From positions 24,834,590 to 24,898,589 of the forward strand of contig CM068842.1 of assembly GCA_028554795.2 (NCBI GenBank): 64,000 nucleotides of DNA, read 5' to 3'. Below are positions 24,901 to 38,295 of this stretch, in pieces; within the stretch, counting starts at the first letter, position 1, and the number at the start of each line of letters is the position of its first letter. A program made the translations under genes and the position numbers. The DNA comes from Sinohyriopsis cumingii. Lineage: Eukaryota > Mollusca > Bivalvia > Unionida > Unionidae. Below the pieces are notes generated by a model. It saw nothing but the letters and a program-made list of their open reading frames with translations, was not told the origin of the DNA and ran no database searches.

Positions 24901-26509
24901 CTTGATGGTTTTCGTTTTTAAAATCGCTTGGGGGATGATAACTGCAAGAACGGTTAGCAAATACTAAAAAAGTATCAGATTGGGAGAAAATTCATGATGG
25001 TATTTTTAAAAAATTGTTCAGTTGGAATAAAAATGTTAGATTCATAATGTAAACTATTTGAGAAAAAAAATTGTAATTGAAGAGTGGGTATGCAGAACTC
25101 AAAACTTAGTCTCTTGAATATACAGTTTTAGAAGTTGGAACATACAGGCATTCATCATAGCTCATTCTACTAGAAGAAAAAAAATAAAGTTACTGGAGAA
25201 AGTTTTTATTTTCAATTTCTTATCATTCTTGCGACCATCTGTCGTAAAAATTACAAGTGTTATGTTATAATGGAAAGGGAAAAAAATTCTTTTGGGACTT
25301 ATATTAATAAAATAATAAATAATGATATGACAAGGAAAGGTGAATTGCTTTCCAACAGAAAACTGTTATAGTTAACTTGAACCTGTGGTCTTTGTAAACA
25401 CATCTATCTTTCTAGCCAGAGGGCAGTTTCACTTTTGCATTGCCATTGATGTTCTGCTCAACCAGGTGTTGGGAACCTTGTTGCATATTTGGCAGTTCAC
25501 TGTAGTTTCCAGTCAAGGTGTCACAGTCTTTTACTGCCTGGTGAAACAAGTTCATGTAGGCATCAGTCACAGGCAAAATATTTTTTAATAATCTGCAAAA
25601 TGTCTGTTTTTTTGATGTTGCCGTAAAATTGTTTTTCAGTGAAAATCATTGAATTGGCACAATGTTATTTATCATATGACAAAAAATACTGTTTTTATTT
25701 GATAAAACATAGAACAGTGTTATGAAATAACTTTAAAAACCGTCACATTCCACAGTTATTATGCCTTTGCCTTACATATGCCTCCATCACTATGCCTTTG
25801 CCTTACATATGCCTACATCATGTCATTGCCATACATATGCCTCCATCACTATGCCTTTGCCTTACATATGCCTCCATCACTATGCCTTTGCCTTACATAT
25901 GCCTCCATCATTATGTCATTGCCATACATATGCCTCCATCACTATGCCTTTGCCATACATATGCCTCCATCACTATGCCTTTGCCTTACATATGCCTCTA
26001 TCACTATGCCTTTGCCATACATATGTCTCCATCACTATGTCATTGCCATACATATGCCTAACTCAAATGGCCTTTTATGTTTGATAAGCTTCAAAAAGAG
26101 TGAAAATCAAGATTGATAGTAATGGCAGTCGATATGGCAATTTGTTTATTAAGGACTTGCTAATACAAATTTAAGACAAGTTTTATTTGGACACCAGTAA
26201 AATAATTTACATATTTTATTCAGCTTTACTGCAATTTTCTTATTTCAGATGTCTTCCTGAGCTAAAAATATACCAAAGCAATCTGTCCTTTAACTTTGTT
26301 CCTAATGATTTTCTTGTCAAAATGATGAGCCAATAAGTTTGTCATTAAAACAAAATCCTAGTAAAGTTTTAATTTTGTTTTTCTAAATGTATATTAGTCA
26401 TTTAAAGCCTAAAACATCAAGGTTTATTTGTCACCCTGCATCATATGTAAACAAAAACTCGGAAAATGTTTAGGATGATTGTGTTGAGATGGGAGTTTTT
26501 TTTTTCCAG
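21994..26509 (+). other. P2X intron 1
   Basis: Holds a 31-bp minisatellite (25761-26060). An unrecognised 149-codon minus-strand frame (23500-23949) has no ATG in a useful place and no known motif, so it is not called a gene. The rest is A/T-rich with homopolymers and nothing I can identify. It ends with a T-rich tract and CCAG at 26506-26509. Confidence 0.75.
25761..26060 (+). repeat. 31-bp minisatellite, about 9.7 copies
   Basis: The unit is ATGCCTTTGCCTTACATATG followed by CCTCCATCACT. Copies vary mainly between CCTTTGCCTTAC, CCTTTGCCATAC and TCATTGCCATAC. All three plus frames are open because 31 is not a multiple of 3 and the unit lacks stops; these are not genes. Confidence 0.92.
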
Positions 26510-26663
26510 GTATGCCATTGTTTACAAGAAGGGCTATCAGGAATTTGATGATGTTCAGGGAGCAGTGACTACCAAGCTGAAGGGTGTAGCCAGGACTAAC
26601 TTGTCTTTGCCAGGTCTTCAGGATCGAATCTGGGATGTGGTTGATTATGTAGAACCACCTCAG
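26510..26663 (+). CDS. P2RX: P2X purinoceptor, coding exon 2
   Basis: 154 bases between a T-rich acceptor (TTTTTCCAG) and donor GTTAGT. It begins with the last base of the split Gly codon and ends in phase 0. It encodes YAIVYKKGYQEFDDV, the outer end of TM1, then VTTKLKGVARTN with the two lysines that bind ATP phosphates in known P2X structures. RIWDVVDYVEPPQ closes it and is a strong family signature. Confidence 0.95.
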
Positions 26664-26852
26664 GTTAGTTGAAATGGCAATGCTTCCCATGCAAGTACTG
26701 GTGTCATAGTTGCTAGTGGTTTTTGTCATATAGACCATTCGGATTTGAATTAAAGGGTCGCATAGCAAGAACTCAGGGTCAGCTAGAAGGAAGCTGCAAA
26801 CCCTGACCAATTGCTAATATCACTGGCTGATAATTATTTTTATGCTGTTAAT

Positions 26853-28847
26853 TAGTGTGACCCTGCTATAACATGGTAGTTGGGAGCCATAGAACCCGAC
26901 CATGTTATTGATCGAACCAGGCTTTAAGCAACCAGGTCAATTAGCTGAAGAAAATGATGCATGTACCCAAACAAAATTGCAAGGGGGAGGCAATAAATGC
27001 AGGCAATATATTGCATGCTTCATCTGCACAGTTACCATCTTAAATTGATGCAAATTAAATGAGAAATACACCTGTAGTGAAAACAGAGAAGGCATATGTA
27101 TTATTTTACTTTTTTTAGAGAACCATGAATTGGTACATGTATGTATATACTGTTTATATATACATGTCTAATGTATAGTATAAATAGAGTATCAACACCG
27201 TGTACTCACCCGCGAATCTCATCACATACATTCAGTCCACAATGCAAGTAATTCCATTGAAAATATGCACACACACAGATTTAAAATATTCAGTACTTTT
27301 GTCACAGGTCATATAGGTCTGAATTCAGTGGAAAAACATACCCCAATCAAGTAATGATGAAGCACATGATTTACTTTTCAGTACGTCCCAAGTCGGTAAA
27401 AGTTAGTTTGCATTTTAAGCCATTGTTGATAGCGTTCGTAAGCATAAACTTTTGTCCCTGCAAAAAGGAAACTTTCACAGCACAGTTCATATGTTCCAGT
27501 CACGTTGGAAAATGCAAAAATCGACCACATTCCATTGCTTTTATTTAAGTTTGGTACTGACTTCCTTTGAAGAAAGGTTCTTTGTTTTTATTAATGATCA
27601 TATTCGGCTTACTTTGATGAAGGGTGCATGCGTTATTGAAGTCACCGCTAAAGGCCAGCTTTGGAGAGCCAAACAAATGTCCATTTCTTATTGTGGCGGC
27701 AACATCAAATAATTGTATTGCATGATTGAGGCAGATTTTTTTCCGTTTGCTTAGTTCATTTTTATAACAATTGGTGCTTCAAAGGAAATCTGTTTCCTTT
27801 GAAATTTCAGCAAACTATTGTATCTGGCAGCATTTTTAAGAAGGAATTGGCCATCATTTGGTCTCTTCTAGTTACTGTTCCTACCTGCCTACTTAATAGA
27901 CCAACAGGTGAGATTTTTTTTTACATTTGTGGTAGCAGAGTGATGCTGCCTTCCATGCATGTGTTAGAAATCTAAGAAAGGGTCAACAGATGATAGAGAT
28001 GCATGTGTTCTGGTCTGATGACAGGGATTATTACAGAAAATGTGAGTGTTCTGAAGGATTTAATTCTGAGCGAAAAGAAGAGTAATTTTACTTAACATCC
28101 ACATACAAATGTCAGTCTGTTTAAATATATTAATTATTAGCATACGGCCAAAAATCCGATGAAAGATAGATTACGAGATTGATCTCTGTTACCAGAAATG
28201 TCAGCAACAAAAAAAGCGGAAATCTCACAGCATACAGTACTCATACTAGATGTCAAGATAAGCAGATTTTGATATAACAATGCACTGTTTAGATGGTTTG
28301 TCAATATAGACAAAGAATTTGTTTACGTAACAATACATAAATTTTAGTGCATTTTATATCAAGTTTGCAGCTTCCTTTTGTGGGACCTCTGAATTTCTCC
28401 ACTCGAAACCAATGGTTGTATATATAAGTTTAAACAGCCTACAGTGGCACCACACCAATAATAAAAATCGCCAGATGGTATATCTTGCCAACAATAAGGA
28501 AAAAAATCCAAGTTTGCGACATTGGCGAAGCCCTACGCAATCCCAGAATAAGCTTTTTACATGTTATTTTCTTGTCCTTTTATGAAGAAAAAGCTATATT
28601 TTCATGTGTGAGAAAAATGCATATAAAATTTCAGGCACCATGCCATGATCATCATGTAATATTCATATGCAATCTCTTCCCCCAAAAAATGATAATAAAC
28701 GTTTTAATTTTTTTCGTACTTTCAAGAAATATTTGTTTTTTCATGTACGAGAAAAATACATGTTTATGAAATTTCAGGAGCCACACAATAACCATGTTAT
28801 ATCTGAATTTGTGTTATAACGGAGCTTGCTATAGCAGGGTCACACTG
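26853..28847. mobile_element. Candidate DNA transposon with about 17-bp inverted ends
   Basis: The left end reads AGTGTGACCCTGCTATAACA and the right end is its near inverse (CTATAGCAGGGTCACACTG). Both inner flanks also have the ATAAC/GTTATAAC sequences common in pogo/Tigger-type ends. A TA follows the right end (28848-28849). No intact transposase is visible in the about 2 kb between, so it would be non-autonomous or decayed. Confidence 0.6.
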
Positions 28848-29229
28848 TATACAGTCAAACTGTCGTAAGCAGCCACTTCATCAAAGTGAGGAAAGCAACA
28901 GGGCCTGAGAATTGTGGTGGTCCGAGGTGCAGGATACATTTTTTTTTAGCTGCTGACCTGTCTTATGTTAGCTGATCAGACCTTTAATATTGGCTGCTTG
29001 TTCCAATACATTGAGGAAAGTGCACTTTAAAATTCTTCAGTCATCCTTGAAGAGTCATAAATGCAAGCAAACTCAATAGATATTTAAGGCTGGTGGTCTT
29101 AATTGTTACTGGAAATAAACAAATTTAGTCTGCAATGTATGGATCACCAGTCTTTTGATCTTTGTCAATCAAACATCTGTGCTCGTCCATAGCTAAAACT
29201 AAGCATCAGCCATATGATCTTAATGTGGA

Positions 29230-29398
29230 AGACTGAGATTTTGTTGATGGATGACTGAGATTTTGTCGGTGGATGACTGAGATTTTGTTGATGGATGACT
29301 GAGTTTTGTTGATGGATGACTGACTTTTTGTTGATGGATGACTGACTTTTTGTTGATGGATGACTGAGATTTTGTCGATGGATGACTGAGATTTTGTT
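29230..29398 (+). repeat. 22-bp minisatellite, about 7.5 copies
   Basis: The unit is TGAGATTTTGTTGATGGATGAC with small length and base changes. The minus-strand frames through it (repeated HPSTKSQSS) are by-products of the repeat. Confidence 0.88.
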
Positions 29399-31212
29399 TT
29401 AGTATAAATTTGTTGGTAGGGGAAAATAATGAACAACAAGGAATTTGTTTGCTAAAAGAATTATTGCATTGCATGACCTTGAACATCCCAGGTCCATAAA
29501 GGACACAAACTATGATAAAAATAAGCATATTTAGACTTGGTTTTCCATGATCACTGGAAAAAGACCTGGCCATGGGTCGAGTATGATGGGAAGAGGTTGC
29601 TCATGTTTTGTTCAGCATGTACTGCATACCCAGCGTTAGCAGATCATTCGGTTTTAATACTGTCTCATTGATAGCACATTAAACATAGAAAGAGCATATT
29701 ACTTTCACTGGAAAGGTTGTTGCTAGTAAATCAAACATAATCCTTCCATCACTGAAACCCATATTTTAAGGCCTTTACAAAGCAGAGTACAGATCAGAAG
29801 AAAAGGCTTGAATATCTTTTTAGTGTTTTCCCTGAAGTGATATAGCTGGGATTTGTATCTCAGATTTTATGACAGCTAGTATCATTCAGCAAAAAATGCC
29901 TAGATTTGGGAGAACTTTACATGAACAGTTACAGCTATGCATCTTTCTTAACTCCACAGGTTGTTCCCTAAATGTGTTACGTATATTTGATTTAATTTAT
30001 GTTTGATTTTATTTAATTGTTTGTTAGTTTTAAATTTTTGTTTATTCCATTACATGCTATTGTAATGTAACTTTATTTGCTGGATTTGACATTTTCCAGA
30101 AATTCAGTTTGACTTGACTCTTTTTCGTAAACACCTAATAATAGATACTTTGTATCTAATATTGATCTAGTTCCTGACCTTGATTCAGAATCAGTAAGAG
30201 TTGAAGTAAACAACTTTTGGAAGAAAAAAATTTATAATTCTTTCTCAGAGTAAAATCATTGATTTTAGTCAAGGCCATACTGGGAGTACATGATGTTAGG
30301 CATGTAAAAAGCTTCTGTGTGTTTCTAGAAACGTGATCATGTGGCCCTCATACGGGAATCTGTTTTGAGTCTTACATTAGTGTATAACTGTTTTCTAATG
30401 AGAATATAGTCAGCTGGGCTTTAAATTATTTAGACTTAAAGGAGTTTTGTTGTGACCAGTTCGAGTTTAATTTTTAATTTTTCTTCAAATTAATTGGATG
30501 CCAAGAGATAATTTTTCATTGGAAATACTTGAGCTCTAAATTAATTCTTGGACAAAGACAGTTATCGAAATTTATAGAGAATTCAAATTGGTATATTATT
30601 TTCTGTGATTCAACAAAGAACTGTTGAGATATCAGTATGACGCTGACCACAGCATACATCATCGCCTTCCATTTTGGATTTCATTGGGATTCAAACTCAG
30701 TTTCATTAGGACATTTTATTACTAGGACTTGTAATATTTAATTCTTGGATTATTTTTGGATTTGATTTGTACAACCAAAAGTTCTTTTTATCATTTTTAC
30801 CTTGTTTTTCTAAGGAAATAAATTATTTGTTAGATTTTACAAAGCTTGTTTTCTTCACTCTTTTCTTGTTACTCTTTTAAAGAGCCTAAAACATAACAAA
30901 AGCACCAAAACGAAGACAGATACAGTTCATATGCATTCTTACTGATGGTAGCACTGATCAGGCCATTCTTGAGAATGATATATATGTAAGGTGTCTTGCC
31001 TGTAGACAATATGCCAATCACCAGAATGATCTCGTTTATTCCACTAGCTAGTATCACACTAGATGGTATTTATGATGCAGTCAGGATTGTTGTAGAAAGT
31101 ATTAAATTAAAATAGATTCCTTGAAACCTGATCCAGAAAAGTTTGGGAGTCATCCCTTTGTGAAGTTTGGATCAGAGACCGGTGTTGCGCACAAGTTAAA
31201 GGAGGATGTACT

Positions 31213-31441
31213 GGATATCATTGCTACACACTGCTACTTGACATCATTGCTACACACTGCTATTTGACATCATTGCTACACACTGCTATTTGATATCATT
31301 GCTACACACTGCTACTTGATATCATTGCTACACACTGCTATTTGATATCATTGCTACACACTGCTACTTGATATCATTGCTACACACTGCTACTTGATAT
31401 CATTGCTACACACTGCTACTTGATATCATTGCTACACACTG
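31213..31441 (+). repeat. 26-bp minisatellite, about 9 copies
   Basis: The unit is GATATCATTGCTACACACTG followed by CTACTT or CTATTT. Confidence 0.92.
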
Positions 31442-32131
31442 CTTAGCTTATAAGCAGTCATCATTAATGGCAGCATTTGAGGATACCATTAAGGCATATT
31501 TGGGTTTTACCATTTCTCACTCAGATGGACGCCTTAATTGAAAGAAGTAGCAATTGTGATTGAAACTGATCTGGTACATTTTATCTCCATGAAACAGTTT
31601 GATGGCTTGTAAGTAAGGAAAGAACATGTGCTCTTGAGAAGACCGTGGAGGCAGTTGCTGTACATCTTGATTTTGTATTTGCTGCTGCCAACCTTGGTGA
31701 TGATACAGACAAAGCTGAAGGCTGTCTCCGGGACGTAGCATCTATGACCTTCTTGATTAGGTTGTTCAGTGCTTGACTATTTGCCCATCATGGCTGATCT
31801 GTCCAGGGCTTTCCAGATGGAAGATCTCCTGATTATCTAACATAGCACAGAAATATCTAGTGCAGTTAAGTGCTGTGAAGACTAACCAGGCAGAAATATG
31901 AAAGTATTTCTGCAAACGTGTGACCCTGTAGCTAAAGGTTTTGGCAATATTTCATGGAAGGGTTTATGTCAGCTTGTTACATTTCATAAGTGTAATGAGG
32001 TGTAAATTTTGTTAAACAGTACTATCATATATATCCAAGATAGATTTTCATGTATGATTAGGAAGAACCAATCCAGTAGCTCTCAGTGTTGAATTTCCAT
32101 GAATGACCTCTGGACAAAACAGAACTTCACA

Positions 32132-32378
32132 GGGGCCCCGAGTGGCCGAGTGGTCTAAAGCGCTCACCGTTCCGGATCACTGCCATCTCACCTCTGTCTG
32201 CGTATGTTCGAGTCCAAGGCTCGGCTAGTGTGGGTACGTGGGAGAGCCTGCCAGTAGCTTCTCGTGGGTCGGTGGTTCTTTCCTGGGTTTTCCAGGGTTC
32301 TTCCTCCACCAGTTATACTGGCCACCATATATGGCCTGTCTTGTGCTGAAAATGGCGTTAAACCCCAGAACAACAACA
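32132..32378 (+). mobile_element. tRNA-derived SINE, family 2, full length
   Basis: The head GTGGCCGAGTGGTCTAAAGC and a TTCGAGTCC B-box resemble a tRNA-Leu/Ser gene. The body ends in GGCGTTAAACCCCAGAACAACAACA. An 11-bp duplication AGAACTTCACA flanks it (32121-32131 and 32379-32389). Confidence 0.9.
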
Positions 32379-32903
32379 AGAACTTCACAAGCATGATGAA
32401 GATTTAAAGCACCTGCTGTATTAATCAATAAACAGTAATCAAGCTTTATGACTGCAGTTCTGTCAATGTCACATGACTTGCACATAGGTTGGTCAGAAAT
32501 AAAAATTTTGATTATACTGCAAAAAAGACCAAATGTCAATATTAAGGCTACTTTCAGGAATGTCAACATGATAAATTGGTATAGAATTTCAGTTATATTT
32601 ATTAACAATACAGCTGTTTATGGACAACAATGCACTTGCAATGATATAAAAGCTATTTTTAATTTTTTTTATGTAGATGAGTAATGTCTCATTTTTATCT
32701 GTCTGGATTGTAATATTTTCAGAAATGATTGAGAAAATTAATGATGAACAAACACATAATTGATGTCAAAATTGTCTTTTATTATCACAGTAGTACATGA
32801 ACATATATAATAAGTAATATTTATGAGTAATTAAAGTCTGAAATGCTTTTCACATCCTCTTTTCAACAAACACAAGAATCTGACAGTAGGCTGTACACAC
32901 AGC

Positions 32904-33033
32904 CCATACTGTGAAAATCCATTATAATTTCTCCATTTTCATATTTTATGGTGATATATATTAATTGAATTATCACTAAATATCAGCATAAAATATGAAA
33001 ATGGAAAAATGATAGATTTTCATGGTGTAATGG
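32904..33033. repeat. Long inverted repeat (possible foldback MITE)
   Basis: Arms 32904-32950 and 32987-33033 are inverse copies with a few mismatches, for example CATTTTCATATTTTATG against CATAAAATATGAAAATG. The loop itself holds a smaller palindrome (GTGATA to TATCAC, 32951-32976). Confidence 0.75.
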
Positions 33034-33384
33034 TAGCATGTGTTTTTCACATTAAGTGAATAACATTAAGACAGTAGAAATGTCAGTTCTTTGATAACGT
33101 TTTTTTAAATATATGGCTGCAAATGCCAATCTTTTTTTTTTCTTTTCTTCTTCAAATCCTGCTGATTTTGTTCTTCTTTTGGCATCATGATTTCATTACA
33201 CTCAAGGTGAAAGGTCTGTAGACAAAACTAAACAGCATTTTTAGGAAGTTTTAATCTCTTAATTTGGCAGGAAATATTTGGGCCAATTTGAGGTCTGTTA
33301 TTTTCAGAGCAGACACAAAAGTTGTAGGTATGGGGTAGAGAAAGTCCAAAATAATATGTTAGCTTTGTGGGTTTCAGGGAAAAT

Positions 33385-33670
33385 GTGTGTGCGTGTGTGA
33401 TTTGAATTTTCAATGTAGCTTTAACAATATTTCAGTCATATCGTTACAATGTCTGCAGTGTGGCAGTTTATAGTGATGTCTAGCACTGGGGCATCATGCC
33501 ATAGACATGTAGCATGATGTCCCACCCAGTCACATTATCCTGACACCAAGCTGACCAGTTCAAACACTAACCTCTTAATGCTAAATGCCTATTGAGGTAG
33601 CTGTTAGTACCATTTTTGTAAGTCTTTGGTATGACTCGACCAGGGTTCGAACCTGCAACCTTTCAAGGAA
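33385..33670 (-). mobile_element. tRNA-derived SINE, family 1
   Basis: The minus strand carries the family body with CCAGTGCTAGACATCACTATA and TGACTGGGTGGGACATCATG. It includes a B-box-like GGTTCGAACCCTGG and the tail GTTAAAGCTACATTG. It matches the copies at 38645, 52778 and 55107, but its head is diverged. Confidence 0.82.
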
Positions 33671-34133
33671 AAAGAACCTCACTGATTTCGCAGCAGCTTA
33701 TATTTTATTCAGTAGCACAGTGAAGCAAATTGTATAACATATGACACAGAGATGTCCACTAGCCTAACATTTATGTTTCATTAAATCCTTGTATCAGGAG
33801 CATTAGACATATCCTTTCTGCTATTTTAGTAACTTAAACAGACAGATAAAATTTCAAAATTACGATAAACTTGAATCCTTGTTAATCTGGACTCCATTTG
33901 TCCAGTGTCATGATATTTGTGAGAGACTGAATGGAACAATTCCAAGGTTATTCTTTAAAGTAATTCATTAATGCAGATTATCATTTAATCTGACAGGTTC
34001 AAAAGGGTCAGGAATCAAATTGCATGATCAATGAGGTCATACTGTACATACATTAATTGTAATATTGTTGTATTGGTTCTACTTCAAAATGTAATGATTC
34101 CAAAACAGTCATGGTAATATTTTTTCTTTACAG

Positions 34134-34205
34134 GAAAACAGTGCTTTCTTTGTTACCACGAATTTAATCATCACAGAAAACCAAACAATGAGAACATGCG
34201 AAGAG
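34134..34205 (+). CDS. P2RX: P2X purinoceptor, coding exon 3
   Basis: 72 bases, phase 0 at both ends, between acceptor TTTCTTTACAG and donor GTAAAT. It encodes ENSAFFVTTNLIITENQTMR, then TCEE. This matches the P2X segment ENS-x-FV-x-TN with its following N-Q-T and the first conserved ectodomain cysteine. The 72-base length is that of exon 3 in vertebrate P2X genes as I recall. Confidence 0.93.
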
Positions 34206-35286
34206 GTAAATTTAAACGTCACCATAATTCTCCATTGATAATATCACATCTTAATATAAGTCTACCACCATTACGTGGCTTATTATAGGAAAAATACTAT
34301 ACTGTACAGTTTTAGGTGTCACCAATAATATGATCATTGAAGCAATTGAACATAACACACATATTTATTAAAACCTTTTAATATGTTACACGACTGACAG
34401 TCATGGGGATGGGGTAGGTTGCACAAAGTATTTGGTGAAAATGGTCCAATTTGCCACTGAGGCCTGACCAGAGAGTACAGTAAATAGCATTGAGTTTATG
34501 GCCATTTCACAGTACCTATCACTGAAAGTATAGTCTAGGTTAGTAGGAATATTTTGGACAGAATGTTTGATGATGGTTTATGGCAGCAGGTATGATATGT
34601 GATATGATCCCCCACCACTACGGTGCTTTGGTTTTCGTTATCTAGGAAATGAGTAACCATGTTGTTATTGTCTGGATTGAGCAGACAATAAATAAAATGT
34701 TTAGTTAATGGACTGAGTAACAGAGATCTGAGCAAAGATATGGAATAGAGCAACACGAACCCCTATATGTAAAACATAATTTAATTGATTACATAAGCAA
34801 AATGAAACTGAACATGACATTTGAATTGCACACTTTTTCTTTGATATAGAATTACAAAATTTATGTGAAATGCACTTAGCAGTTCTGTTATACTGATAAA
34901 AAACTTCATCATAAATTTGTGTGACTGATTTAATTCAAAGTGCATGTCAGCATAGCCTGATTGCATCTGGTCCTTTCCATATCACTGTTGATAACAGGTC
35001 AGCTTTGTTGTATTTCTTCCTTCTTTCTCTCTCTGTCCAGCCTCTTTGGCTTATCAACTGTAACTTGCTTTCTGCTGTCTATTTCCCACTGCATGGTGCA
35101 CAGGTATGGTGCTGTTTTTTTTTCTCAGATAAATAAAATGCAACCTAAATATTTGTGAGGTGTTTCCTTTCTGGCATCAGACATTATCTCCACTGTTGTT
35201 ATGTCAGATATTTTCATTTCTTGACTCAACAGACTCAGGCTAAGGTTAGTTTGCAAACTGACACTGATACACAATCCTAGCAGCTA

Positions 35287-36942
35287 CAGTAGTCCCCCTC
35301 TTATAAGGCCACACCTACTGCAGCAGGGAAGTAGCCTTATAATGAGGGTGCCCTTTCTAGAGGGGGATGACAAATGCGAATAGTAAATACATATGAAGAA
35401 AGTCACAAGTACATTTAATTCTAAAACATTTAATATTTTCATTAAAATATCACATGCATGTTGTGAAATAAATGAAAAACAAACTGTTTCTTCATTTTCA
35501 AAAGAATGTTATGAATAACCATTGATATAGTTTTAAAACTGTCTTTATAATTATGTTACAGATCACATCATCTGTCACTCTGTTGGTAACAGTCTAAAAA
35601 ACAAACCAGTTTCGTCACAATTAAAAATATCCTTGCTGTCATATCCCCTGCATATATCGTTTAGTCTTTTGTTCCAATCTTTGACAACTTCATTATTAAC
35701 ATCAGCTGATTTTCCACTAAGGACAGAACACTTAATATTGTGCCGCTTGAAATCTGTGCAACCATCCGTTACTTGCGGTGAAGTCATATCCCAATTCAAC
35801 TGACAAAATTGTTGCTTTTTCTTGTAATTTAGATCAGGATACAAATATCTCCTGGCTCAAACAATCTTCCTTTCTCCATCCATTTCACCTTCCCACTTCT
35901 GCAGAATTGTTTCCTTATCTTTCACGATATTTTTTATCCAATTCTTTCCGACATTAGTTTTCTGCAAGGATCCTCGACCACCCCCACCCCCCGAACCTCT
36001 TGGTCAGTTGAATTACTTTCACTTTCTCTTCTAAACTAAGAATTTTTCTTTTCCTCGATGACATGTTGATCTTTTTGCAGTAAGTTATTCATGTTGCCAA
36101 CTACAGTACTGATAAAACTATTTTGTATGCATCTAAACAAATTGCCGTGTGTTTTTAAAGGAAGTGATCTTGTCACGTGATTTGTTAGTCACAGTCTGGT
36201 ACCCTATTGTTTTTATACATTTCTGTACACTAAGTGAGTGATGCCAAAACAGCTTCGATATGTACCATTTAACATCATGCAGATTTGACCTCGCGGCCGT
36301 TACGATTTGTAATTTTGGCAGTTATTGTCAGTAGTAATAGCCACTAATTGTCAAAGTGAACATCTTACTAAGGGAAGCCATACAGGCTATCAAACCATTT
36401 TCCTGCTGACTTGTGTATTGTACATCGATGCTGCCACTTCGCAGCTGTTACTACTGTTCAATAACTGTAATCTTAACAATTATCGAAGTGACTAAACCGG
36501 ACATCTTATGATAACACAGCAGTAAGGCTAATTGGATTACATGTACTTACCCGTTTGTACGGATTAAAATTTGAGGCTTTCTCGGCTTTATGGAATAAAT
36601 GTGGCTTCTCATGAGGCGTAAATGATATAATATTAACCTTAGTGGTACATGTCCTTTAGTCAACATTTCTTTCAGTAACGTAAACCTGACATCGGGGAAA
36701 CAGAAATCGGATTACTTAACACACGTTATGAATAAAATACTGGTTCTGGATACATATCAAAATAAAATGCGGCCGCTTATGAGGGGTAAATTTTATATTA
36801 TTGCACTAATATGCTGGTCACGTTAGCCGGGTGGCCTTTCGTTAGGGGTACTTTGAACACAAACTCGTCAGTACCAACGGATTCTGGCCATAAGGAGCGG
36901 GTGGCCGCTGGTCAGGGGGGCCATTCAAGAGGGGGACTACTG
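35287..36942 (-). mobile_element. Tigger/pogo-like DNA transposon with decayed transposase
   Basis: The ends CAGTAGTCCCCCTCTT and AAGAGGGGGACTACTG are perfect inverts, each flanked by TA (35285-35286 and 36943-36944), the target duplication of this superfamily. The 1,656-bp element contains an N-terminal transposase remnant on the minus strand and is otherwise non-coding. Confidence 0.9.
35575..36064 (-). pseudogene. Broken N-terminal part of a Tigger-like transposase
   Basis: From 36064 the minus strand begins MSSRKRKILSLEEKVKVIQL, typical of the CENP-B-like DNA-binding start. After frameshifts and stops, 35844-35575 carries FKRHNIKCSVLSGKSADVN and DIFNCDETGLFFRLLP, the end of the HTH region and the first catalytic Asp region of the DDE domain. 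The remaining catalytic part is missing. Confidence 0.88.
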
Positions 36943-38170
36943 TATTCGTATTCCTAACTGAGACCATGACATAACTAGATTAATTCTCACAATTTGTATC
37001 AGAGTAATGCTTGAAATTCCTACAATGTGTACTTTCTGTTATTTATTATATGCTCATTTTTTTCCCCATTAACTTTACATTGTCGGAATCGTTCAGTATT
37101 CCTCGATACTGAACACGTGCAACAATACACATATAGCATTCACATGAATAAAGGAACTACTTTCTATTGTAAATAAACAATGACGCAGACACCAGCACTT
37201 TTGATTTGTAAACAAATCATATACACTCGCGTAAGAGGCTCTTTACGTTGTGGTTATTTAAATTTGTTTCTGAATGAACGAAAACATGTTTCATGGACTG
37301 CAAAAAAACCCCAGCTGTTTTGGCACATTCCGCATTGATACAATGTTACGGATTTAGGCTAGCTACATTATATAAAAGACAGACGATTATGTCCTTGCAA
37401 ATAACATACAAGTGACAAGGAATATACTGTATTCTTTATCTGGTGATAAGAATGGCAAAATAAAATACACTTACAGTTTTACATCCTGAATTTCCTCAAA
37501 ATGTTTTTTCTTAATTCTGCAAATTCGAATTACATGAGCCATGTCATAGGTTTTCAATCTGGATTACACATTTTAAAAGTGATGTAATTTTGGCTGATAA
37601 GTGCAACTGCATCCTCCTTACTGCACTCAAAATGAAATACACATTAAATTCCATAGCGTCTTTTTGAAAATTGCAATTGAAAGAGTTCATATTTTTCCCA
37701 CGTTATGATTTCAAACATTCAGTGACAGAAACAGAAACACATTTGCAGACGTAAACACGCTTCTCCTGCACCACTTCAATCCGATGTATTTCATGTATAA
37801 TTTGCACAGATGAATCCAGTCCAAAATCACAAACTTTCGTTGAATCGAAACAAAATACCAAAATATGTTCACTCCAGATCAAATGGAAAAGTCGTTGCAA
37901 TGCGCATTCATTCACAATATGACTGCAAATTTCAATTTTAACTAGACACGCCATTTTCTTTTGAAAGTTATGTCTACCGCACGACTAAGTTCAAATTTAT
38001 CTGAGCGGAGCTATGTGCACATTAATAATGATGTCATTTTGTAATGTCAAACCTGCGCTTGTGTGTTTAGTTTGGAATATGGCATTCATTCATTTACGTT
38101 GTTTCTTGTAGTGTGTTATGTTTATATAATTAAACCTTAGGTAGAATAACAAAATGAGCAAATAATAAAA

Positions 38171-38295
38171 AGGTTACTGCATTTGTATGGGAAAATATGA
38201 ACTCGTTTTGTCGGAAGGATATACTGCACTCACAGGTTCGTGCAGTATTCATTCCGAAAACTCATTCATATTTTCCCATACAAATGCAATAACCT
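38171..38295. repeat. Near-perfect inverted repeat (foldback element)
   Basis: AGGTTACTGCATTTGTATGG at the left is matched by CCATACAAATGCAATAACCT at the right. The arms stay paired almost to the centre at about 38233. It is likely a small MITE. Confidence 0.82.

Larger units (their letters stand above)
26664..34133 (+). other. P2X intron 2
   Basis: Contains a candidate DNA transposon (26853-28847), a 22-bp minisatellite (29230-29398), a 26-bp minisatellite (31213-31441), two SINEs (32132-32378 and 33385-33670) and a long inverted repeat (32904-33033). Other parts are A/T-rich without recognisable content, except a decayed coding-like patch near 31681-31740. Confidence 0.75.

Noticed and set aside
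25761-26116. Three overlapping plus-strand frames rich in MPLPYICLHH repeats
   Set aside because: By-products of the 31-bp minisatellite, open in all three frames.
35289-36942. Possible further Polinton terminus because of the CAGTAGT start
   Set aside because: The ends are CAGTAGTCCCCC with TA duplications and a Tigger-like transposase remnant, so it belongs to the pogo/Tigger group.
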